Positions 51,480 through 60,046 are shown, counted from the stretch's first letter. The stretch is DNA of 64,000 nucleotides from Smaragdicoccus niigatensis DSM 44881 = NBRC 103563 (GCF_000380645.1 NZ_AQXZ01000013.1:230964-294963), one strand, 5' to 3'. Numbers and translations are program-made. Notes: generated by a model not told the origin, from the letters alone.

Positions 51480-51770
51480 TCAGTCGAAGCGCACTGCATT
51501 CCAATCGACGATCCGTGGGTCGGCGAGCCCTTCACTGACAAATGGGTCGCCAGCGATGAATCGCTCGGCCTCTTCGCGCGAGGTGAAGATTCCCATCGAT
51601 CCGCCGGCCGCGTCCGGGGCACCAAACGGGCCCAGCGCGACGAGACCGCCGCCACCCGCCTGGAAGGCCTCGTAAAACGCCTTGTGCTGGGGGTAGATCT
51701 CCATGAGGCGAGCTCGATCGACGCCGTCACGGAGGGTGTAGAACAGCACGGTTTCCATGCGTTGTGACAT
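51480..51770 (-). CDS. YciI-like family protein
   Basis: 96 aa, ferredoxin-like fold. Contains YPQHKAFYEAFQAGGGGLVA with the family His, LGPFGAPDAAGGSMGIF and FIAGDPFVSEGL, the YciI pattern. ATG 51770 or 51758. Function of the family is poorly known. It lies 12 bp upstream of the CocE-like gene in the same direction. Confidence 0.85.
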   Translation of the reverse strand: MSQRMETVLFYTLRDGVDRARLMEIYPQHKAFYEAFQAGGGGLVALGPFGAPDAAGGSMGIFTSREEAERFIAGDPFVSEGLADPRIVDWNAVRFD

Positions 51771-51783
51771 TACCGGTGCTTGA

Positions 51784-52383
51784 TCATGCCGGGCGGCGGA
51801 GCATCAGCTCGATCGGCGGCGACCCGAGCGGCCGCACAACGTCCAGAGTGACAAATCCGTGGCGCCGGTACAGGCGCGCGCTGTCGGGGCTGGTGGCCTC
51901 GAGGTAGGCAGATGTTCGCTCCACGTCGCAACGGTCGACCAAGGACTTCAGCATCGCGCTGCCCACGCCCTCGCCCCGGACACCATCTCGGACGCCGATG
52001 AACGGCACGTAGTAGTGCGGCTCCCGGATGTGTTTGTGTTCGAAGATCGTCAGTAATCCGAAGGCGTGCCCGAGGCGGCGACCAAAGACGCGACCGAACC
52101 CCACACTGTTTCGCACTTCGACGGAGAACGGTGTTCGCCATTTGTTCGGCGGCAGAACGAGCATCGCGCCGACCTCTCCTTCCGCGGTCGAAGCCACCAG
52201 GCATGCGTTGTACGGCAACGCAACCGCCTGAGCTTCAATGGCGAAGAAGCGACGCAGCGCAGCCGGGCGCCGGCGGTCATCCGGAACGAGCCAGCGCATC
52301 ACCGGATCGGTCGTGAAAGCCTCGGCCAATATGTCTGCAATCGGTCGCCAGTCATCACGTGTGGCCGTCTCGACTCCCGTCAG
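51784..52383 (-). CDS. GNAT family N-acetyltransferase, probably CTG-initiated
   Basis: 199 aa. GNAT motif A FIGVRDGVRGEGVGSAMLKS (about residues 118-137) and motif B YLEATSPDSARLYRRHGF; the N-terminus DDWRPIADILAEAFTTDP is where this family normally starts. No ATG, GTG or TTG is in frame near it: the frame has CTG at 52383, which overlaps the methyltransferase TGA as CTGA. Starting at the TTG or GTG inside the first helix would truncate the fold. The acceptor is unknown. Confidence 0.8.
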   Translation of the reverse strand: MTGVETATRDDWRPIADILAEAFTTDPVMRWLVPDDRRRPAALRRFFAIEAQAVALPYNACLVASTAEGEVGAMLVLPPNKWRTPFSVEVRNSVGFGRVFGRRLGHAFGLLTIFEHKHIREPHYYVPFIGVRDGVRGEGVGSAMLKSLVDRCDVERTSAYLEATSPDSARLYRRHGFVTLDVVRPLGSPPIELMLRRPA

Positions 52384-53168
52384 GGCGCTCGCCTCCCCCA
52401 GGCACCGACAAGCGCGGGTCCCACGTCCCAGTAGTTCGGATCGGTGAGCAGTTGATCGACCGCGTCGAGGTCGGCTTGGGTCGCGATTCCGGCCTCGACG
52501 ATGCGCGGCCAGAGCGTCCGCAGCGACAGCCCAATCCATTCCGCGAACGGCGAAAGCCCTTGCACAACCGGGGCATTCACCGCGGCATCGATATCGGACA
52601 GTCCCGCGTCGACGAGCGGCTTGGGGAAGGTGCGGGCCCATTCGTAGGAGGTACCCGTCCGACCGATCATCTCCGCGAATGCGCGCCAAGCCTTCGGCAT
52701 CGGCGGGTAGGGCGAGGAGTCGGCGGTGAACATCGAGAAGTTGTCGAGGTACAGCCATCCGCCCGGCGCGAGCCACTCGCACACCCGGGGAACGGCGTTG
52801 ACCCGGTCCGCTATGTGCTCGAATACCGCTCTCGCGTAGATGAAGTCGAACGATCCGGGGGCGAAATCGTCGGTCAGCAGATTGTGTTGCAGCACCGTCA
52901 GATTCGGCTCGTCGAGTTGACTGATCCACCGCGTGTCGAGGTCAGTCGCGGTGACCGATCCGGTCGGGCCGACCTGCTGGCACATCCATCGAGTCATCGA
53001 CCCGTGTCCGGCGCCAATCTCGAGACACCGCGCGCCCGGCCCGATTCCGAGTTGTGTGAGTCGAGCAGTGGCTCCGGGGTCGAAGATCTGCTCGAGCAGG
53101 GCAAGACGTCTACCCTCGTGTTCCCACTCCGGGCTCAGCACGTACCGCGGGGTATCGGAGGTGGTCAT
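52380..53168 (-). CDS. SAM-dependent methyltransferase
   Basis: 262 aa from ATG 53168. SAM motif I CLEIGAGHGSMTRWM (about residues 48-62), motif II VTATDLDTRWISQLD, post-motif FDFIYARAVFEHIADR and WLAPGGWLYLDNF. It closely parallels the methyltransferase at 54736..55500 (shared LEIGAG/LEVGAG, TATDLDTR, and a similar length), so the two are paralogues flanking PhyH and TetR genes. Its stop overlaps the probable GNAT start. Confidence 0.9.
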   Translation of the reverse strand: MTTSDTPRYVLSPEWEHEGRRLALLEQIFDPGATARLTQLGIGPGARCLEIGAGHGSMTRWMCQQVGPTGSVTATDLDTRWISQLDEPNLTVLQHNLLTDDFAPGSFDFIYARAVFEHIADRVNAVPRVCEWLAPGGWLYLDNFSMFTADSSPYPPMPKAWRAFAEMIGRTGTSYEWARTFPKPLVDAGLSDIDAAVNAPVVQGLSPFAEWIGLSLRTLWPRIVEAGIATQADLDAVDQLLTDPNYWDVGPALVGAWGRRAP

Positions 53169-53221
53169 GGCGCCGCTCCAGCAGTTCGAACGACTTCTTT
53201 TACACCCGTCAGTCTGGGCTA

Positions 53222-54064
53222 TCAGTCGTCTTCGAGCAGGCGCTTCGGATGCATGCCGTCGACCTGCCCCACGAACGGCGGATGGATGCTGTAGCCGAGC
53301 ATTCGTCGAATGTCTTCCGAGACTCGGCGCACCGTCTCCTTCGTCATGGAGAGCGCGAACGCCTCCTGGGTCCGCAGCCAGGGCTCGCAATATTGCGCGG
53401 TCAGGGCAAGCCGAGATCCTTGCGTGCGGTTGGCCCCACCGCCGTGCCACAACGTGCCGAGGAAGAAAACGCACGAACCAGCGCTCATCACGACCGGCTT
53501 GCGATCCAGGTCCGCGGGCATCTCATGGCCCCAGAGGTGACTGCCGGGGATGATGTCGGTCGCGCCGTTGTCCGCCGTGAAGTCGTCGATCGCCCAGATC
53601 GTGGCCGCACTCAACGCCGCGCGCGGTCGCGGCAGCGGGTAGAAGCTGTCGTCGCAGTGCAGCATCTGGCGCTGCTCCCCCGGCAGGATGTTGATCGCCT
53701 GCAGCATCGACAGCAGGTAGTTCGGCATGAGCAATCGATCGAGAATCGCAAGCACCCGCGGATGGTCCGCAATCCGATCGCAGCTCGAGGTCTTGTTCAG
53801 GACGCTGTACACGCGCTGTGTCGTGTGGCCCTCGAAGTTGTTCCGCCCCCGCCGATCCAGATACGGCGCAATGGCTTCACGCACCTCGTCGAGCTCAGTC
53901 GAAGTCAGCAGATCCGGCAGGATCACATAGCCGTCGCGCTGCACCGCAGCCAGATCTGCGTCCGCGATCGCCGGATCAACGGTCGCGCCGCTGCTCGCCG
54001 TGCGGCGATACGTCCCGGCCAAGTCCCCGGCAAGATCCACCAACGATGACACCTGCGTGCTCAT
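53222..54064 (-). CDS. Phytanoyl-CoA dioxygenase (PhyH) family oxygenase
   Basis: 280 aa from ATG 54064; a longer frame reads through the divergent TetR promoter. Fe(II) site: His and Asp in MLHCDDSFYP (about residues 140-148), distal His in GTLWHGGGANRT (about 210), with the Arg for 2-oxoglutarate in NRTQGSRLAL. The family hydroxylates or halogenates small molecules using 2-oxoglutarate. Divergent from the TetR gene at 54107, which probably represses it; a methyltransferase follows on the same strand after 53 bp. Confidence 0.9.
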   Translation of the reverse strand: MSTQVSSLVDLAGDLAGTYRRTASSGATVDPAIADADLAAVQRDGYVILPDLLTSTELDEVREAIAPYLDRRGRNNFEGHTTQRVYSVLNKTSSCDRIADHPRVLAILDRLLMPNYLLSMLQAINILPGEQRQMLHCDDSFYPLPRPRAALSAATIWAIDDFTADNGATDIIPGSHLWGHEMPADLDRKPVVMSAGSCVFFLGTLWHGGGANRTQGSRLALTAQYCEPWLRTQEAFALSMTKETVRRVSEDIRRMLGYSIHPPFVGQVDGMHPKRLLEDD

Positions 54065-54075
54065 AGCCACCTCGT

Positions 54076-54099
54076 AACATAACTGAGTTCTGTTATGTT
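54076..54099. promoter_or_regulatory. Palindromic operator candidate
   Basis: AACATAAC-N8-GTTATGTT, perfect 8-bp arms, only 11 bp from the PhyH start and 7 bp from the TetR start. AT-rich against the background. It probably overlaps the divergent promoters. Confidence 0.7.
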
Positions 54100-54106
54100 T
54101 TGGACT

Positions 54107-54685
54107 ATGGCACGGGCCCCGATCGGACGTCAACAACTTCTCACCGCTGCCCGCGACGAGTTGGTCCGCGGCAACGGTCTGCTCGAGCTCAGCGCGCTCA
54201 CCCGCCGCGCCCAACTCAGTACCGGAGCGCTCTATCACCACTTCGGATCCAAAAGTGGTCTCCTCGCGGCGATCTACGACGGCTTCTACGACGGACTTCG
54301 GCACGCGATCGCCGATCCGCACCTTCCCACCGAGGCCGATTGGGGCACTCGGGAACGCAGACGCACCCATCTCTTCGTCGACTACCACTTCGCCGACCCG
54401 CTCGCCCCGATCCTGCTGAACCGCGCCGCTCTCGACCCAGAACTCGCCGAACTCGAGGCAGTGCACATCCAGACCATGAGTGCGTTCGCCGCCGACAACA
54501 TTCGGCACGGGCAGTCCGTCGGCGAATTGCCCTCCACACTCGATGCCGCGAGCGCTGGGGCCTTCGTCATCGGTGGCCTCCGACACGGAATCGCACAACA
54601 ACTACGGGCAGAACCGCCGGTAGAACCGTTCGAGGCCGGCGAGCGACTGTGGCATCTCGTCGCGTCATCCCTCGGAATTGCCTGA
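54107..54685 (+). CDS. TetR family transcriptional regulator
   Basis: 192 aa from ATG 54107; the upstream in-frame ATG at 54095 lies inside the operator palindrome and so is unlikely. HTH about residues 8-50: ALTRRAQLSTGALYHHFGSK, recognition helix STGALYHHF. The C-terminal domain is compact. Divergent from PhyH; the second methyltransferase follows 50 bp downstream in the same direction. Confidence 0.9.
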   Translation: MARAPIGRQQLLTAARDELVRGNGLLELSALTRRAQLSTGALYHHFGSKSGLLAAIYDGFYDGLRHAIADPHLPTEADWGTRERRRTHLFVDYHFADPLAPILLNRAALDPELAELEAVHIQTMSAFAADNIRHGQSVGELPSTLDAASAGAFVIGGLRHGIAQQLRAEPPVEPFEAGERLWHLVASSLGIA

Positions 54686-54735
54686 CCAGCCCCGATTTCT
54701 TCCGACCTTGTGCAATCCCGGCTAGCGTCACGAAT

Positions 54736-55500
54736 ATGACGCAGGGCTACGTGTTCGACCAGGCGTGGCACGACGAACGCGCTCGAATCGCGGGCATGGA
54801 ATCGCTCTGGGATTCGGGCACGATCGCGGTGCTCGATGGCCTCGGGATCCAACCCGGATGGCACTGTCTCGAGGTCGGTGCGGGTGGCGGAACCATCGCG
54901 CATTGGCTCAGCGAACGCGCAATGGTGACGGCGACGGATCTCGACACCCGCTTCGTCGAACCGCTCGCTTCGGAGATGCTTCTCGTGAGCCGGCACGACA
55001 TACGTGAAGATCCGCTCCCACCCGCTGAGTTCGACCTGATTCACACCCGCCTCGTTCTCGAGCACCTCCCCGAGCGCCTCGCGATCATCGACAAACTGAT
55101 CGCCGCATTGAAGCCAGGCGGAGTGCTCGTCGTCGAGGACTACGACTGGACGTCCTTCGGGTGGACGCCATCGGACGAACGTCTGGAGCGCGGCGTCGAG
55201 GCAGTGTTCAGACTCATGCAGCGGGCCGGATTCGTGCCGTTCTACGGACGAGCCGTTGTCGGCGACCTGGTGGCCGCCGGACTGCTCGACGTGCAAGGAC
55301 ACGGTCGCGCATTGCTGATCCGGATGGATCACCCCGGCGCGGCCTTCTTCAGATTGACATTGGATGCACTGGCGCCGGCCTTGGTGAAAGCCGAACTGAT
55401 CAGCGCCGAGGACGCGGAATACATGCAGGGGCAGTTCGCCGACCCCGCGCAGCGCCTGATGACCCCGCAGATGGTCGTAGCGATCGGACGGAAGGCGTGA
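54736..55500 (+). CDS. SAM-dependent methyltransferase
   Basis: 254 aa from ATG 54736; a longer frame reads through the TetR gene. Motif I CLEVGAGGGTIAHWL, motif II MVTATDLDTRFVEPL, post-motif FDLIHTRLVLEHLPERLA and ALKPGGVLVVEDYD. Paralogue of 52380..53168. It overlaps the nitronate monooxygenase start (GTGA), so it begins a tight run of four genes (methyltransferase, nitronate monooxygenase, dehalogenase, CMD). Confidence 0.9.
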   Translation: MTQGYVFDQAWHDERARIAGMESLWDSGTIAVLDGLGIQPGWHCLEVGAGGGTIAHWLSERAMVTATDLDTRFVEPLASEMLLVSRHDIREDPLPPAEFDLIHTRLVLEHLPERLAIIDKLIAALKPGGVLVVEDYDWTSFGWTPSDERLERGVEAVFRLMQRAGFVPFYGRAVVGDLVAAGLLDVQGHGRALLIRMDHPGAAFFRLTLDALAPALVKAELISAEDAEYMQGQFADPAQRLMTPQMVVAIGRKA

Positions 55501-56477
55501 CCGCGGCCCTCTCTACTCGGCTGACCAAGCAACTCGGGATCGCACACCCGATCATCTCGGCCCCCATGGCACTGGCCGCCGGCGGCGCGCTGGCGGCGGC
55601 GGTCACTCGCGCGGGCGGGCTCGGCCTCATCGGCGGCGGATACGGGAACTCCGACTGGATTCGCACGCAGTTCGAGGCAGCGGGTGCCGAACGGGTTGGC
55701 GTCGGATTCATCACCTGGTCGGTTCAGCGGTCGCCGGGCGTTGTGGCGGAAGCTCTCGCACTCAATCCGGTCGCCGTCATGCTGTCGTTCGGCGACCCGG
55801 CGGCATTCGCTGATCAGATCAAAGACGCCGGTGCCACGCTTATTTGCCAGTGCCAGAACCTCAACCACGTCGAGCAGGCAGTCCGAGCCGGGGCTGACAT
55901 CATCGTCGCCCAAGGGTCCGAGGCAGGTGGGCACGGCGCGTTCCGCGGAACGCTGAGTCTGGTGCCGGAAGTGGCGGATTTCCTCTCGACGCGATCTCCG
56001 GAAACCCTGCTCGTGGCCGCGGGTGGCATCGCCGACGGCCGAGCGTTGGCGGCGTCACTTCTGCTTGGCGCAGACGGCGTATTGATGGGAACTCGGCTCT
56101 GGGCATCGTCCGAGGCGGTCGTGCACCCGCGCCATCACGAGACGATTGTCGCGTCGAACGGCGATGACACGATTCGCACGAGTACTCCCGACATCGCCCG
56201 CGGTCTCGACTGGCCGGCCGAGTTCACCGCCCGCATACGGCGAAATGCGTTCACCGAGCGGTGGCACGGTGACGAGCAATCGTTGGCCGCGAACACCGCC
56301 GTCGAGGGGCCGCGCTATTCCGCCGCGTTTGCCGACGGCGACCCCGACAACGCTGGCGTCTTCTTCGGCGAAGCCGCCGGACTGATCCATTCGATCGAGC
56401 CCGCGGGTTCGATCATCGAACGCGTCATTGCCGAGGCGGTGGCCGTATTGCGCTCCGGCGCTTCGTATCTGAGGTGA
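55497..56477 (+). CDS. Nitronate monooxygenase (2-nitropropane dioxygenase) family
   Basis: 326 aa from GTG 55497 (GTGA overlap with the methyltransferase stop). TIM barrel with FMN sites: [14 protein letters not shown] at the start, [14 protein letters not shown] (about residues 139-152), [16 protein letters not shown] (about 170-185) and [17 protein letters not shown]. Family members oxidise alkyl nitronates; others act as reductases on enoyl substrates, so the exact reaction is open. It is followed 4 bp later by the dehalogenase gene. Confidence 0.9.
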   Translation: MTAALSTRLTKQLGIAHPIISAPMALAAGGALAAAVTRAGGLGLIGGGYGNSDWIRTQFEAAGAERVGVGFITWSVQRSPGVVAEALALNPVAVMLSFGDPAAFADQIKDAGATLICQCQNLNHVEQAVRAGADIIVAQGSEAGGHGAFRGTLSLVPEVADFLSTRSPETLLVAAGGIADGRALAASLLLGADGVLMGTRLWASSEAVVHPRHHETIVASNGDDTIRTSTPDIARGLDWPAEFTARIRRNAFTERWHGDEQSLAANTAVEGPRYSAAFADGDPDNAGVFFGEAAGLIHSIEPAGSIIERVIAEAVAVLRSGASYLR

Positions 56478-56481
56478 AAGC

Positions 56482-57381
56482 ATGCAGGTCCTCCGAACCC
56501 CCGAGTCCCGCTTCGCGAATCTGTCCGACTACCAGTTCGATCCGCACTACGTGGACGTCGTCGCGTCGGACAGCGAGCCCGTCCGCATGCACTATGTCGA
56601 CGAGGGCCCACGGGATGGACGGCCGATCGTGCTCCTCCACGGCGAGCCGACCTGGAGTTACCTCTATCGGACGATGATCCCGCCGCTCGCTGCTGCGGGT
56701 TATCGCGTGCTCGCGCCCGACCTCATTGGATTCGGCAAGTCCGACAAGCCGACCAAGCGCGATGACTACACCTACTTGCGGCACGTCGAGTGGGTGACGA
56801 ACTGGATCGAGACTCTCGACCTGAGCGACATCACGGCATTCGTGCAGGACTGGGGATCGCTCATCGGGCTTCGCATCGCCGCGGAGCAACAGCACCGGTT
56901 CAGCCGCATGGTCGTCGGAAACGGTTTTCTGCCGACCGCCGATCGCCCGACACCGAGCGCGTTCACGATCTGGCGAGCCTTCGCACGGTATTCCCCAGTG
57001 TTGCCGTGTGGCCGAATCGTGCAGGTGGGAACGGTCAACAAGATCTCGGGCGCGGTCCGAGCCGCCTACGACGCACCGTTCCCCAGCGCGAAGTATCAAG
57101 CGGGCGCGCGCGTGTTTCCAGCACTCGTGCCAACAGATCCCAGTAATCGGGCGGTGCCGGCAAACCGCGCCGCGTGGGAGGTCCTGGGTCGATGGGAGAA
57201 ACCATTCCTGTGCCTTTTCGGCGCCGCCGACCCGATCCTCGGGAAGGGTGACCGGCCGCTGATCAACCACATTCCGGGCACAGCCGGTCAGCCGCACGCT
57301 CGACTGCGGGCCGGACATTTCGTTCAAGAAGACGCCGGGCCCGAACTCGCACAGCGGATCATATCCTGGGAGGCACAGTGA
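56482..57381 (+). CDS. dhmA: Haloalkane dehalogenase, subfamily HLD-I (DmbB/DhmA-like)
   Basis: 299 aa, ATG. The sequence closely matches the mycobacterial enzyme of the Rv2296 type from end to end as I remember it, for example [10 protein letters not shown], the [17 protein letters not shown] segment (residues 53-69) and [10 protein letters not shown]. Nucleophile Asp123 in QDWG, halide-binding Trp124, His in RAGHFVQED. It hydrolyses C-halogen bonds by an Asp-ester mechanism. Co-transcribed with the nitronate monooxygenase (4-bp gap) and the CMD gene (GTGA overlap). Confidence 0.93.
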   Translation: MQVLRTPESRFANLSDYQFDPHYVDVVASDSEPVRMHYVDEGPRDGRPIVLLHGEPTWSYLYRTMIPPLAAAGYRVLAPDLIGFGKSDKPTKRDDYTYLRHVEWVTNWIETLDLSDITAFVQDWGSLIGLRIAAEQQHRFSRMVVGNGFLPTADRPTPSAFTIWRAFARYSPVLPCGRIVQVGTVNKISGAVRAAYDAPFPSAKYQAGARVFPALVPTDPSNRAVPANRAAWEVLGRWEKPFLCLFGAADPILGKGDRPLINHIPGTAGQPHARLRAGHFVQEDAGPELAQRIISWEAQ

Positions 57382-57776
57382 CTGACCCCGACATGTTCGC
57401 CCGCGGACTCGAGATGAGGCGTCAGGTGCTCGGCGCCGAGTACGTCGACGCCAATCTCAACGGCACCGACGAGTTCATGATGACCTTCCAGAAACTGCTC
57501 ACCGAGTGGGCGTGGGGTTATTCGTGGAGTCGGCCGGGCCTCGACCCGAAGACCCGCAGCCTCATCAACCTCGCGATGCTCACGGCACTGGGCAAGTACG
57601 AAGAGCTCTCGATTTACGTCAAAGGCGCGCTCAACACCGGCGTCACCGTGCAGGAGATCTCGGAGGTGCTCCTCCACGCAACCGTCTACTGCGGAACGCC
57701 GGCCGGGCGGCAGGCGTTCCGCGCCGCGCATAAGGCACTTATCGAGGAAGGCGCGCTCGAGAAGCCCGCTGAGTAG
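57378..57776 (+). CDS. Carboxymuconolactone decarboxylase family protein
   Basis: 132 aa, GTG start overlapping the dehalogenase stop. Matches the PcaC-like part of the family: [34 protein letters not shown] and [19 protein letters not shown]. It lacks the AhpD CxxC pair (only Cys in VYCGTP), so it is not an alkylhydroperoxidase. Decarboxylase role is unproven here as no other protocatechuate genes are present. Its 3' end overlaps the convergent membrane-protein gene by 38 bp. Confidence 0.9.
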   Translation: MTDPDMFARGLEMRRQVLGAEYVDANLNGTDEFMMTFQKLLTEWAWGYSWSRPGLDPKTRSLINLAMLTALGKYEELSIYVKGALNTGVTVQEISEVLLHATVYCGTPAGRQAFRAAHKALIEEGALEKPAE

Positions 57777-58029
57777 TCGGCCGGCCTTCGACGAAGAGCC
57801 TGCCCAACTCCCCCGCCGCGCCGCGCCACCCGGCAGCCTTGACCGCCTGCCAGGTGTCCTTGCCCGCGAGAGCCAGACCAGCCCAGAACATGACCTCGGC
57901 GGCAACCAGGGAGCCACCGACCAATCCGGCGCCGGTCGCCAACGAGACGCCGACGAGAAACGCCCCGGTGACAAAGATCCACGGGACGAACGACAGCACC
58001 ATCAATGCCACACCGAGCCGGAACAGCAT
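57739..58029 (-). CDS. Small membrane protein
   Basis: 96 aa. Two or three hydrophobic segments (residues ~4-55) with GVALMVLSFVPWIFV, then a soluble tail GKDTWQAVKAAGWRGAAGEL. Similar small proteins, sometimes labelled transporter suppressor domain proteins, occur in Nocardia; role uncertain. Divergent from the TetR at 58096 with a 24-bp palindrome between, so it is probably that repressor's target. Confidence 0.65.
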   Translation of the reverse strand: MLFRLGVALMVLSFVPWIFVTGAFLVGVSLATGAGLVGGSLVAAEVMFWAGLALAGKDTWQAVKAAGWRGAAGELGRLFVEGRPTTQRASRARLPR

Positions 58030-58047
58030 TTCCTACCTCCGAAACAC

Positions 58048-58071
58048 GTTGTGCAACGATCGTTGCACAAC
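58048..58071. promoter_or_regulatory. 24-bp perfect palindromic operator candidate
   Basis: Fully symmetric 24-mer with half-site GTTGTGCAACGA and no spacer, midway between the divergent membrane-protein gene (start 58029) and the TetR gene (58096). A smaller repeat ACAAC-AACT-GTTGT follows directly. Very unlikely to be chance. Confidence 0.8.
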
Positions 58072-58095
58072 AACTGTTGTACTACGATAGCAAAC

Positions 58096-58683
58096 ATGCC
58101 CAGAACTGTCGATCCTGCGCAGCGTCGGTCCGAGGTCGCCGCGGCGGCACGGTCAGTCATTGCACGGGACGGATTCGACGCGACGACCGTGCGCCGGGTC
58201 GCCGCCGAGGCCGGCAGCTCGACGACGGTGGTCACCCACTATTTCGCCGACAAAGAAGCCTTACTGCTGGCGGCCGTGCAGGACGCCTACACCGCCCTGG
58301 TCGCCCGGATGGCAGCGTGCGTCGACGGCGGGCCCGGCGGGTTGCCGACACTGCGCGCACTGCTGCTCGAAGCGCTCCCCCTCGACGACGTGCGCGCGGC
58401 GGAGGCCCGAGTGTGGCTCGCTTTCTGGTCAGCGGCGATCACGCGACCAACGCTGCGCGAAGTGCAGCGCGAAAGCTACCGCGAGTGGCGCGAATTCATC
58501 GCACAGGTCCTCGCCGATGCCGTTCGGCGCGACGAGGTCGACCCACATCTCGATCTTGCGGCTGCGGCTGAACGCCTTACCTGCCTGATGGACGGGATGT
58601 TGGTTCAGGCGGCACTCGAGCCTGGACGCCTCTCCCCCGAACGCCAGATCGAGATGGTCGACCTGGCGTTGGCTCGACTCTGA
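58096..58683 (+). CDS. TetR family transcriptional regulator
   Basis: 195 aa from ATG 58096; an upstream in-frame start would lie within the operator. HTH residues ~8-50 with VRRVAAEAGSSTTVVTHYFA, recognition helix STTVVTHYF (BetI-like wording). C-terminal domain of BetI type (WLAFWSAAITRPTLREVQRE). Adjacent and divergent to the small membrane protein. Its stop is 2 bp from the convergent PPOX gene. Confidence 0.9.
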   Translation: MPRTVDPAQRRSEVAAAARSVIARDGFDATTVRRVAAEAGSSTTVVTHYFADKEALLLAAVQDAYTALVARMAACVDGGPGGLPTLRALLLEALPLDDVRAAEARVWLAFWSAAITRPTLREVQRESYREWREFIAQVLADAVRRDEVDPHLDLAAAAERLTCLMDGMLVQAALEPGRLSPERQIEMVDLALARL

Positions 58684-58684
58684 T

Positions 58685-59077
58685 TTACCGCGGTGAGATC
58701 TCGATCGGGATGGAGAAGTCGGCGCTGCGGAAGACGCGAGCACCCAGTTCACTGAGCCGAGCCATGATGCCGTACTTGCGGTTCAAGATCTTGCGAACCC
58801 GGCTGGCATCACTGAACTCGAGAACGCGCGCGGTGCCTTCGACCACGGGTGACCCGGGCTTGATGGCACCGCGCACGCTGCACGGTTGCAGAGTGACATT
58901 CGGATTGCGCGCAATCCGCTTGACCTTCCATGCCTTCGTCTCGGAGAAGAAGTACAGGCGACCGTCGCTGGGCGCGATCCACACCGGTGTTGCGACGGGC
59001 GTCCCGTCTTTGCGGAAGCTCGTGAAACTGACGTAATCCGCCTTGCCGACAACGTCCCAATCCGAAGTGTTTGTCAC
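58685..59077 (-). CDS. PPOX-class, probably F420-dependent oxidoreductase
   Basis: 130 aa, split-barrel fold: YVSFTSFRKDGTPVATPVWI, LYFFSETKAWKVKRIARNPN and VEGTARVLEFSD. The flavin/deazaflavin-binding Thr/Lys pattern of mycobacterial Rv-type FDORs is present. Probable cofactor F420 or FMN; substrate unknown. It starts 72 bp after the porin gene ends, in the same direction. Confidence 0.88.
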   Translation of the reverse strand: MTNTSDWDVVGKADYVSFTSFRKDGTPVATPVWIAPSDGRLYFFSETKAWKVKRIARNPNVTLQPCSVRGAIKPGSPVVEGTARVLEFSDASRVRKILNRKYGIMARLSELGARVFRSADFSIPIEISPR

Positions 59078-59148
59078 GAAGGGAGATTCTCCGTCACGAA
59101 CGAACCTCGCGGAGGTCCGTTCGCGATCAGGTGAACGACGATGCAGGT

Positions 59149-59889
59149 CTACTTCTTCTTAGCGCCGCCCGGGGCCGGCTCCGAGTAGACCCTGCCGTAC
59201 GCGATCACGGTGTCGCCGGTCGAGGCCTCGAGTTTCACGTAGGGGCGAAGGTTCACCCGGCCGAGAACACCCTTCACCGTGCCGTGGAAGCCCTGGAGTC
59301 GGATCGAACCCGCGGGACCGTTCACGTTGCCAGCGCCCACCGGAATGTCCACGATGCCGGGTCCGAGGCCGACTTTGATCGCGCCGACGGCTTGCGGGAT
59401 GAGCTGTGCCGAGAATGTGATCGGCGACGCGGCCGAGGTGCACGTTTGATTCGAGCAGGTCGTGGTGGTGGTGTTGCTGTAGGTCAGGCTCGGCGAGGTC
59501 CAACTAGCCTCGATCGTGCCGTCAACGGTGCCCGGGTAGCCGACTTGGTAGCCGAAGGTGACCTTTCCTTGGAAGCCACCTGCCTTAGGCCCGGCGACGT
59601 TGTAACCGACCGTGCCGTTGATGAACCACTCACGAGTCGTCGGGCCGCCATCGAGCGGCGGATAGAAGTCGACCTGGAAGTCTTTGAGAATGGCCGTGAG
59701 TTTGTCGCCGTAGAAGTCCACGATCGACGCGCGGCCGTCAATCGCCGCGGCCGCCTCACCGGATCCCGTAACTGCGCCGAAGCCGATCACCGAACTCAAG
59801 GCGAGAGTGCCGAGCGCGAGAGCACCAATTCGCTGGGCTCGATCGCTTCGGCTCGCCCATAGGGCTGACACCTTTCCCCTAACTCGCAT
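59149..59889 (-). CDS. MspA-family mycomembrane porin
   Basis: 246 aa, ATG with AAGGCGGGGG upstream. Signal peptide (~1-48, ending GSGEAAAA). The mature part aligns with MspA: TREWFINGTVGYNVAGP matches the TREWF...IVAGP strand, FGYQVGYP matches LGYQIGFP, and HGTVKGVLGRVNLRPYVKLE with ASTGDTVIAYG matches the C-terminal strands. The constriction-loop segment that carries Asp in MspA is here SNTTTTTCSNQTCTS, Thr/Asn-rich with two Cys. Forms a water-filled channel through the mycolic-acid outer membrane. The C-terminal EPAPGGAKKK is an unusual basic tail. Confidence 0.9.
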   Translation of the reverse strand: MRVRGKVSALWASRSDRAQRIGALALGTLALSSVIGFGAVTGSGEAAAAIDGRASIVDFYGDKLTAILKDFQVDFYPPLDGGPTTREWFINGTVGYNVAGPKAGGFQGKVTFGYQVGYPGTVDGTIEASWTSPSLTYSNTTTTTCSNQTCTSAASPITFSAQLIPQAVGAIKVGLGPGIVDIPVGAGNVNGPAGSIRLQGFHGTVKGVLGRVNLRPYVKLEASTGDTVIAYGRVYSEPAPGGAKKK

Positions 59890-60046
59890 TGCCCCCGCCT
59901 TAGATGAGTTCTCGTTTGATTCATTGGCAAGGTAGCCATCTCAACAAACAGCGACTTTTCCGGCGTGCACACGCGTTCTGAATCGTGATAGCCCGACCAC
60001 CGATGCGTTATCTGACGCGCCGAATCGCGCTGGCGGCTGGCATGAA

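Noticed and set aside
57378..57776. AhpD-like alkylhydroperoxidase
   Set aside because: Family match but the CxxC redox pair is missing.
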